Positions 31,434 to 36,672 of a stretch of 36,672 nt of DNA are shown piece by piece. Every line of letters starts with the position of its first letter. The first letter of the stretch is position 1. Position numbers and translations under genes: made by a program. This DNA comes from Defluviitaleaceae bacterium (GTDB taxonomy: Bacteria > Bacillota > Clostridia > Lachnospirales > WRAX01): contig WRBK01000006.1 of assembly GCA_009784575.1 (NCBI GenBank), positions 1 through 36,672 of the forward strand. Reading direction: 5' to 3'. The notes under the pieces are model-generated. The model saw only the letters and a list, made by a program, of their open reading frames with translations, made no database searches and had not been told where the DNA came from.

Positions 31434-32828
31434 TTATACCCTCATATCAAATGAATATCGTTTTGGCGCAGCATTTTCCGTACCAGGCATGTTATTTGGC
31501 ACCGCTTCTTTTTTCTCGCCGCTTGCTATATCAAATTTTTCGTCTATCATCTTTAGTCCAAACCCAGATAGCTGATACCCCACCTCGCTTAGCATATCTG
31601 CCAGCTTTGCTTTATTTGTATTTACATGCATAATGGTTCTGCCGCTATCAGTGCGAAATTGCAGACTCACATCACGCCCTGCCTTATTTACTAATATCTC
31701 CACACGCCCCAAATTCGCCATATCTAGCCCTATCAAAGCTGTAGCATTTTTGCCGCTCGTTTTTCTTGCCGCTTTTTTCTTAAAAATGTGCAATTCCGCC
31801 GAGTGTTGCTCGCCTGTTAGTATGAAAGGAAATTGATAGTACATCTTTGTTTCGCCTATGTTGCGACCAAAGTCCAGCATATCGCTTATGTTATCTAGGC
31901 TTTGGCGTATGGGAGCATTATTTTCGCCGCTTTGGCGTAAAAATACCGTCATTTCCTCGGTTAATGCGCGTAGCTCTGTTAGATATTTGCCTAGCTCTGT
32001 TGTTTGGCTGTTTAGTAGCTCTATGGGCTGACCTCCCTGAGGTTGAGGTTGTATTTGTACTTGCGTTTGTACTTTCGGCTCAAAAATCAGCTTGCCCTCC
32101 ACTATGCTTTGCAAAGTCTCTCTGATAGATGGGTTTTGGAAGGTTGCATTGTCCACAAGCCTCTGCAAATTAGCCGCCTCATTCCGTAAATTCATCTCTC
32201 CACTGGCCAATTTCTGAAAAACCTCCACCGTACGCTCTATAGGCGCAAAGTTGTTTTCCATCAAAAATGCAATGCGGTCAAAGGGTACATCAGGCATGGA
32301 ATAACGGAAAAAAGCCGCCCTTTGCACGCTTTGGTGGTCTATAGGCAGATTGTGCGCCACAAGCTCTTGTATCAGCGCACTATTTTGGTTTGTTTGCTGC
32401 ATATTTGCCGCAGAAAGTGCCTCTTTCACTATGCTGGCCGACACCTGAGAATTTTCTCCCACAGTCGCACCTCGCAAGAACTCAAGTGTAATTTGAGCTG
32501 GCGCACCATTTTGACCTGCTATATTTTCGCGTACAACAAAGGTAGCGTTATCGCCAATCCGTGCATCTGGCGATGTTAGTGTACGCGCAGCAAGCACACC
32601 CTCGCCCACCTTTAGGTTTATCACCCCAGGCTGTATATCCAAAATCTCCGCAGAAAAAACCTGCCCAGCCACAAGGTCTGTCAGGCTCTTTGCCACCTGC
32701 GCCGCCTTGCCCTGCGCTATCTGCGCAACTTCAGTATTTTGACCGCCAGCGTTCTCATAGCCCGCACTGCCAGCCGCAGAAACATCTGGTATAGAACCAG
32801 CACTCTCAATCCCGACAATATTTATCAT
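31434..32828 (-). CDS. FliK-like hook-length-control C-domain protein
   Basis: The 464-residue protein has a long, low-complexity Ala/Gln/Asn-rich N-terminal and middle part (with a Gln repeat region near 270-285, VQTQVQIQPQPQGG) and a C-terminal region (about 345-440) like the Flg_hook domain of FliK: TALIGLDMANLGRVEILVNK, then VSLQFRTDSGRTIM. In the flagellum FliK measures hook length and contacts FlhB; the next gene encodes a free FlhB-like domain, so the two may work together. The ATG at 32828 is preferred over a GTG at 32837 because GGGGTG lies 6 bases before it. It follows rnhB directly. Confidence 0.75.
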   Translation of the reverse strand: MINIVGIESAGSIPDVSAAGSAGYENAGGQNTEVAQIAQGKAAQVAKSLTDLVAGQVFSAEILDIQPGVINLKVGEGVLAARTLTSPDARIGDNATFVVRENIAGQNGAPAQITLEFLRGATVGENSQVSASIVKEALSAANMQQTNQNSALIQELVAHNLPIDHQSVQRAAFFRYSMPDVPFDRIAFLMENNFAPIERTVEVFQKLASGEMNLRNEAANLQRLVDNATFQNPSIRETLQSIVEGKLIFEPKVQTQVQIQPQPQGGQPIELLNSQTTELGKYLTELRALTEEMTVFLRQSGENNAPIRQSLDNISDMLDFGRNIGETKMYYQFPFILTGEQHSAELHIFKKKAARKTSGKNATALIGLDMANLGRVEILVNKAGRDVSLQFRTDSGRTIMHVNTNKAKLADMLSEVGYQLSGFGLKMIDEKFDIASGEKKEAVPNNMPGTENAAPKRYSFDMRV

Positions 32829-32833
32829 AATTG

Positions 32834-33583
32834 TCACCCCAAAAATGTCCTTCTATGTATGGGCGTTGCCCCATGCTTGCGTATCGCCGCCATATGCTCC
32901 GCCGTGCCATAGCCCTTATGGCGGTCAAAACCATATTGCGGATATGCCTTGTGATATTCCGTCATCATCCTGTCCCGCGATACCTTAGCAAGCACGCTTG
33001 CCGCCGCTATTGATGCCGAAAGCCCATCACCACCCTGTATCATGGCGCAAGGCGCATTTAGCTCAGGTCGCGCATTGCCATCTATCAAAGCAAAGTCGGC
33101 ACTAGGCACAAGCCCGCTCACAGCAAGCTCCATAGCCCTAAGCCGTGCTTGCAATATATTTATCTCGTCTATCTCATTATTATCCACATATGCCACATGC
33201 CATGCCACAGCCACGCTCAAAATCTCATCATATAGCCGTTCACGCACCTTTTCTGATAGCTTTTTAGAATCATCCAGCCCACGAATTATGCAGTCTTCGG
33301 GCAAGATAACAGCCGCCGCCGCAACAGGTCCCGCCAAAGGTCCTGCCCCTGCCTCATCCACACCGCAAATACGCATATACCCCCGCTGTGCATAACGCCC
33401 CTCAAAAATCAACATCTTGCGCAACCGTGCTTCCTCTTCGCACCATTTATTATACCGCTTTTTGTAACTTTCAACCAGTTTTTTTACTCCCTCGCGTTCA
33501 TCGCATTCAAATTGCACCCATATTTCGGGCAACTTCGCAGGCTTCGCGCTTTCCAATATATGTTTTATGGCACTTATTGTCAT
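32834..33583 (-). CDS. rnhB: Ribonuclease HII
   Basis: The 249-residue protein removes RNA from RNA-DNA hybrids and cuts at single ribonucleotides. The acidic active-site residues are visible: Asp76 and Glu77 in GVDEAG, the Asp of ALIDGN and the Asp of QGGDGLSASIAAASVLAKVSRD. An extra N-terminal helical part (1-70) is present, as in Bacillus-type enzymes. The usual GRG after DEA reads GAG (Ala80), a change in the motif that contacts the ribonucleotide. The ATG at 33583 is preferred over the GTG at 33592, which forms part of the AGGTG ribosome binding site. First gene of a long minus-strand operon. Confidence 0.95.
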   Translation of the reverse strand: MTISAIKHILESAKPAKLPEIWVQFECDEREGVKKLVESYKKRYNKWCEEEARLRKMLIFEGRYAQRGYMRICGVDEAGAGPLAGPVAAAAVILPEDCIIRGLDDSKKLSEKVRERLYDEILSVAVAWHVAYVDNNEIDEINILQARLRAMELAVSGLVPSADFALIDGNARPELNAPCAMIQGGDGLSASIAAASVLAKVSRDRMMTEYHKAYPQYGFDRHKGYGTAEHMAAIRKHGATPIHRRTFLG

Positions 33584-33600
33584 GTTTATCACCTAAGACT

Positions 33601-33629
33601 ATTATAACCCATAAGCCCTTGTTAAGCAA
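33601..33629 (-). promoter_or_regulatory. Sigma-A-type promoter for rnhB and downstream genes
   Basis: On the minus strand TTGCTT (33624-33629) and a perfect TATAAT (33601-33606) are 17 bases apart. The transcript would begin about 10 bases before the ATG's ribosome binding site (leader of about 15 bases). It probably drives the long rnhB-to-plsY gene run. Confidence 0.6.
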
Positions 33630-33640
33630 TAGCATTACCC

Positions 33641-33685
33641 AAATTCCCCTCCGTGGAGGGGTGCGCGAAGCGCGGGGTGGTTCTA
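33641..33685. repeat. Dispersed palindromic repeat unit (two short hairpins)
   Basis: The element holds CCCCTCC-GT-GGAGGGG (33646-33661) followed by GCGC-GAA-GCGC and a GGGGTGGTT end. This is the pattern of small palindromic repeats scattered between genes in many bacterial genomes. It lies behind the XRE pseudogene and covers its end. Whether it is repeated elsewhere in this genome cannot be seen here. Confidence 0.55.
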
Positions 33686-33958
33686 CAGCAAACCATATCC
33701 GCCATTCTCTCCACACCCATTCTCCTTCAACAGCTCATCATAGGTCGTCTTCAGCACATTCCTAATTCCCTGCGACTGCGATGCCTGAACATGTTGTATG
33801 CCGCGCTCTATCTTAACCAATGTCTCGCGTGTCATATCTATGCCCATAAGCTATAGGCGTGTCACAAGCTGCGTTTGCCCTATGTCACGCGACAATCGCA
33901 CTACTCTGATGTTTGCGCCGATATGTATTTTGCTGTCTTGTTTAATTTTTTGTTCCAT
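33683..33958 (-). pseudogene. XRE-family transcriptional regulator with an in-frame TAG
   Basis: A 91-residue helix-turn-helix protein is encoded: MEQKIKQDSKIHIGANIRVV, then GQTQLVTRL, then after TAG at codon 36 LMGIDMTRETLVKIERGIQH and KTTYDELLKENG. The pattern is that of small XRE repressors, where the codon at the stop position would be Gln (CAG). A single C-to-T change therefore explains the break. No clear ribosome binding site lies before the ATG. It is probably an inactive regulator; it lies alone in a 540-base gap. Confidence 0.72.
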
Positions 33959-34074
33959 ATTGCGCTAAATCAGATATATCCATACCCAAAACCGAATACA
34001 CCGAATGCCTGTCAACAATCCAAAATACACCCAACAAAGATTGGTTTAACCTAGATTGTATTGTATAGATACAT

Positions 34075-34114
34075 AAAAAATGCCGCCACGAACTTCACCC
34101 AAGGCGGCATTTTT
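34075..34114. terminator. Bidirectional intrinsic terminator after the DUF4097 gene
   Basis: A 12-bp stem (34076-34087 with 34103-34114, core TGCCGCC/GGCGGCA) with a 15-base loop has six A on the left and five T on the right, so it has a T run in both directions. It lies 18 bases past the stop of the DUF4097-type gene on the minus strand. Between it and the XRE pseudogene (33959-34074) I see nothing else. Confidence 0.85.
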
Positions 34115-34132
34115 ATTCACAATCATTTTCTA

Positions 34133-35383
34133 CTAATTCACCACAAGCGACGCACCCGAAGTAGCCAATGTCATATCCACTTTCTTCAAGGCTTCATCAT
34201 AGCCTATACTCTTAGCCTCCACAAAAGACTTATCATTACGCAAGTAATTCATACCCACAAGCCCAAGCTTCACATCCCCAAGAGCCGCGTGAGCTTTCAC
34301 ATGATAACCCAGCGTGCTGTATGATGGTAGCACAACCCCCAACTTACCATTAGAGGTCTCCACATGCCAATTGTAGTGGTCGTAGGCGGTAAAGCCTGCT
34401 ATCTGCATGTCCACCGCTCCGTTAAATGTGGTGGCTTTTAGGTTTGCTATGTCTATTTTGTGTATGCTTATGCCGCCATTAAAGTTTTCTATGGTGGCTG
34501 TGTGGGCGGCAGAATCCTTTAGAATCAAGCCGCCGTTATTGCTTTCTATTACTATGTTTTGCGCACTTACTTCCGCTACCTCTGTGCCGCCATTCATGCT
34601 TTCTATTTGCACAAAATTCGCCGTCAGAGTTGCTGCGCGTATATCACCATTTACGGTGGCTATGCGCACATTATCAAACATGCTCTCTGGTACAAAAGCA
34701 TCTATGCATACGCGCTCAAAGTCGTTTTCATCATAGGCAAGATAGTATTTATTGCCTAGCACGGCAAGTTCGGCTTTTGCACCTGCGCGTTTTGCCACGG
34801 TATATATTTTTGCAGAGATTTTATCGCCATTATATCCCTTTACAAGCACCTGTCCATTAAGACCGCTTAGATTAAGTTCCGCTCCATTTTCGCGCACCAA
34901 AATTTCTATCATTTCTTCTATGCCAGCACCGCTGCTACTTTTTGCAGGGCGGGTAGGTGTCGGGGCTTGCGGAAAATATGTGCCGCTACCAGAACCACTT
35001 GCGCTACGCTTTTCACCATGCGCCGAGAGCGATTTTGATATAGAATCTGCTGCACTTGCAGTTTTTACCACCACAGTTTCCGCCGCCTTTTTCAATTTTG
35101 GCTCCATATCTTTCATAAACGCGCCAAATTTCTTGCCCATCTCATCAACAGCACTGCCAGTTTTTGGCGGTGCTGCGCTATTTGGGCGCGGTGCGCTATC
35201 TATACTGCTGCCAGATGGCACACTGCCACCGCTGGCAGGTCTAGGCGGCATTTGGCTACCAGCACCCGTCCCACCCATGGGCAACGGCGGCGTATCCGCC
35301 GAAGCAAGCAACTTTGCCGCATCTTCCGCATTTATCTTACCTTCTTCTAGCATCTTTAATATCATCATCTTTTCGTTAGCCAT
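34133..35383 (-). CDS. DUF4097-family (beta-repeat) protein with N-terminal SHOCT-like domain
   Basis: The 416-residue protein starts with a short helical SHOCT-like domain (MMILKMLEEGKINAEDAAKLL, 6-27), then a Pro/Gly/Ser-rich linker (30-78), an Ala/Lys-rich helical part (78-120), a second linker, and a beta-strand repeat region (about 150-416) with the repeated pattern of Asn-Gly turns (VNGDIRAATL, MNGGTEVAEV, NNGGLILKD, FNGGISIHK, FNGAVDMQI, SNGKLGVVL). That pattern is typical of DUF4097 'adhesin-like' proteins of YvlB/LiaX type, which are linked to envelope stress in Bacillota. No signal peptide or membrane segment is visible. AAAGGGG precedes the ATG. Confidence 0.85.
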   Translation of the reverse strand: MANEKMMILKMLEEGKINAEDAAKLLASADTPPLPMGGTGAGSQMPPRPASGGSVPSGSSIDSAPRPNSAAPPKTGSAVDEMGKKFGAFMKDMEPKLKKAAETVVVKTASAADSISKSLSAHGEKRSASGSGSGTYFPQAPTPTRPAKSSSGAGIEEMIEILVRENGAELNLSGLNGQVLVKGYNGDKISAKIYTVAKRAGAKAELAVLGNKYYLAYDENDFERVCIDAFVPESMFDNVRIATVNGDIRAATLTANFVQIESMNGGTEVAEVSAQNIVIESNNGGLILKDSAAHTATIENFNGGISIHKIDIANLKATTFNGAVDMQIAGFTAYDHYNWHVETSNGKLGVVLPSYSTLGYHVKAHAALGDVKLGLVGMNYLRNDKSFVEAKSIGYDEALKKVDMTLATSGASLVVN

Positions 35384-35463
35384 TTTCTATACCCCTTTCA
35401 CATACACAATTATCCACATAATATATACGAAGTATATCATAAATAGTTTATAACAAAATACAT

Positions 35464-35494
35464 AAAAAAGCAACCACCGCAATAGTTGCTTTTT
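35464..35494. terminator. Intrinsic terminator-like hairpin between divergent genes
   Basis: A 10-bp stem (35465-35474 with 35485-35494) with a 10-base loop has six A on the left and five T on the right. No gene on either strand ends immediately next to it. On the minus strand it is the first terminator-like structure found after nadE, so it may end nadE transcripts that cross the FliL-like gene. It overlaps the likely -35 region of the FliL-like gene. Confidence 0.6.
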
Positions 35495-35514
35495 GGGACA
35501 GATAATGCTATAAT
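35486..35514 (+). promoter_or_regulatory. Possible promoter for the FliL-like gene
   Basis: TTGCTT (35486-35491) and TATAAT (35509-35514) are 17 bases apart and about 35 bases before the ATG. The -35 is a weak match and lies within the hairpin described for 35464-35494. Confidence 0.5.
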
Positions 35515-35548
35515 AATCTTTACATTTTAGGCAAATGAGGTGTTGATT

Positions 35549-36025
35549 ATGAGAAGCAAAGAAAAAAGAACAGGTCTTATCGTTGCTTTTGTGCTTTTAT
35601 TGATATTGCTTGTGGCGATAGCCTTTGCGATAACACAGAATATTTTTAGTAGCAGTCCCGCAAATTTTGTTCGCGTGCCTGTGGTTCAAACGCATGTGTT
35701 GTCCCAAGATGGTAATACACATATGTTTGGAGCGCAGGTGGTAATAGAACTAGACCCAGATGCGCCAAGTATTGACGGAAGCGCATTATACGCCGAGGTT
35801 TTGGCAGCCATATCTAGCCTTAGCTATGAGGATATTTCGGGGTTTTATGGCATGGACATACTACGAGATGCTGTACGCGCAAGAGTTTCGCATAATCTAG
35901 GGAACGACATAGAGCTGCTTGGCGTGTATTTTTCTCAATTTCTAAGCGATATGCCTCTTCCGAACCTAGAAGAAGACCGCGTGCCAGGCAGAAATCCATT
36001 TGCAGATATATTTCTTAATAACTAA
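35549..36025 (+). CDS. FliL-like single-pass membrane protein
   Basis: The 158-residue protein has a short basic N terminus (MRSKEKRTG), one membrane segment (10-30, LIVAFVLLLILLVAIAFAI), and an outer domain with the FliL-like pattern: a beta segment (HMFGAQVVIELDPDA), a helix (LYAEVLAAISSLSYEDI), then LRDAVRARVSHNLG and VYFSQFLSDMP near the C terminus. FliL supports the flagellar stator and rotor. No other flagellar gene lies next to it, so the assignment rests on pattern only. The ATG at 35549 follows GAGGTG; an upstream in-frame GTG (35540) lies within the binding site. It ends overlapping nadE tail to tail by 4 bases. Confidence 0.55.
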   Translation: MRSKEKRTGLIVAFVLLLILLVAIAFAITQNIFSSSPANFVRVPVVQTHVLSQDGNTHMFGAQVVIELDPDAPSIDGSALYAEVLAAISSLSYEDISGFYGMDILRDAVRARVSHNLGNDIELLGVYFSQFLSDMPLPNLEEDRVPGRNPFADIFLNN

Positions 36026-36672
36026 GAGCCTGCGCTTAATCCATATCTCTTAATGGGAACACGTTTATGCTCCGATATTTTATGCGCACGCTCTATTTTT
36101 TCATAGTTTGTGCCTATTTCACCGTTTAGCAAATAGCTGTCAATCTCCGCATAACTAATACCCATTTCTTGCTCATCTGTTTGACCTTCAAAAAGCCCAG
36201 CAGATGGGGCTTTTGTCCAAAATATCTTTGGTGCGCCCAAATACTGTAGAAATTCGTAAATCTCCGCTACAGTTAGGTCAGCAATGGGATTAAAATCGCA
36301 ACCGCCATCACCCCATTTGGTGAAATATCCCATATGGGTTTCACTGCGGTTACCTGTACCCGCCACAAGCGCACCATATGTAGCGGCTATGGCGTATAAT
36401 GCCGTCATGCGCAAGCGCGGATTGATATTTGTGCTTGCGGCTGCATTAAGCTCCATAGGCAAAGCAGCAACTATTGCTTGCTTTGCCGTTGTTAAGTCTG
36501 CCGAAATATGCTCTATGCCAAAATGCTCTGCAAAAAGCAGGGCATCTTTTGTATCTTCCTCAAAATTACGCTTGCTTTCGCAGGGCAAAATAACACCAAG
36601 GGTATTTTCACAAGCCATTTTGCACAAAATGCCCACAAGCACAGAGTCTTTGCCGCCGCTAGACCCAAAAAC
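36022..36672 (-). CDS. nadE: NH3-dependent NAD+ synthetase, 5' end cut by window edge
   Basis: The visible 216 codons include the ATP pyrophosphatase loop SSGGKDS at the window edge, the segment GTGNRSETHMGYFTKWGDGG that forms part of the NAD synthetase active site, FNPIADLTVAEIYEFLQ, and the C-terminal KAPSAGLFEGQTDEQEMGISY. The enzyme amidates deamido-NAD with ammonia in the last step of NAD synthesis. No glutaminase domain can be seen, and the P-loop normally lies near residue 30-45 of the ammonia-dependent form, so only a short N-terminal part should be missing. Confidence 0.93.
   Translation of the reverse strand, partial: VFGSSGGKDSVLVGILCKMACENTLGVILPCESKRNFEEDTKDALLFAEHFGIEHISADLTTAKQAIVAALPMELNAAASTNINPRLRMTALYAIAATYGALVAGTGNRSETHMGYFTKWGDGGCDFNPIADLTVAEIYEFLQYLGAPKIFWTKAPSAGLFEGQTDEQEMGISYAEIDSYLLNGEIGTNYEKIERAHKISEHKRVPIKRYGLSAGS

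Noticed and set aside
34752-35453. 233-residue open frame on the plus strand opposite the DUF4097 gene
   Set aside because: Its Pro/Ala/Ser-rich sequence is the reverse complement of the linker and repeat codons; it has no ribosome binding site or recognisable domain.
1-36672. CRISPR arrays, tRNA, rRNA, known riboswitches
   Set aside because: No spaced direct repeats, cloverleaf sequences, rRNA segments or recognisable riboswitch cores were seen on either strand by eye.

Overview
The window looks like a chromosomal piece of a spore-forming, low-to-mid GC member of the Bacillota, most likely class Clostridia (Lachnospirales-like). The grounds are a bofA and DUF2508 (yaaL) pair, a der/plsY/DUF512 neighbourhood, an rnhB/FliK-like/FlhB-like/yraN run, VanW-domain proteins, and strong purine-rich ribosome binding sites throughout. 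This placement is inference from gene content; there is no rRNA or tRNA in the window.

Layout. 1-645: left-edge part of an IS630-family element inserted into a phage-tail-type gene, of which only the 5' end (645-886) is left here. 909-4524 (minus): an operon running from a promoter at 4496-4524 through a D-Ala-D-Ala-carboxypeptidase-like protein whose catalytic motifs are lost, then rplI, dnaB and a 59-residue membrane protein, ending at a terminator. 4606-17872 (plus): a pectin/rhamnogalacturonan utilisation operon. It starts at a good sigma-A promoter and holds two CUT1-type permeases, a lipoprotein binding protein, a PL26-like exo-rhamnogalacturonan lyase, a CE8 pectinesterase, a GH43 enzyme, KdgF, a small membrane protein and a GH95 enzyme. 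A single-chain GGCC-type methyltransferase-restriction enzyme fusion lies between the membrane protein and the GH95 gene. The enzymes lack signal peptides, so oligosaccharides are probably imported and broken down inside the cell. No ABC ATPase or regulator is encoded here.

17889-33629 (minus) is mostly housekeeping: a SAM methyltransferase, a small membrane protein, a NUDIX hydrolase, PrsW-type and rhomboid-type intramembrane proteases, BofA, DUF2508, PlsY, a flavodoxin, Der, two tandem VanW proteins, a frameshifted amide hydrolase, two tandem DUF512 radical-SAM proteins, PgeF, YraN, an FlhB-like C-domain protein, a FliK-like protein and RNase HII. Most neighbours overlap by a few bases or sit within about 30 bases, which suggests long polycistronic messages. 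33593-34132 is a non-coding stretch holding the rnhB promoter, a dispersed palindromic repeat, an XRE regulator pseudogene with an in-frame TAG, and a terminator. 34133-36672 holds a DUF4097/SHOCT-like protein, a FliL-like membrane protein, and nadE, which is cut off by the window edge.

The most unusual points are (1) the carboxypeptidase homologue with SxxK, SxN and KTG all altered, (2) the methyltransferase-restriction enzyme fusion that keeps an internal ribosome binding site and start for a free nuclease, set inside a pectin operon, (3) tandem duplications of DUF512 and VanW genes beside der, and (4) several broken genes (IS transposase, amide hydrolase, XRE regulator, an ORF upstream of vanW) that reflect either gene decay or indel errors in the assembly.
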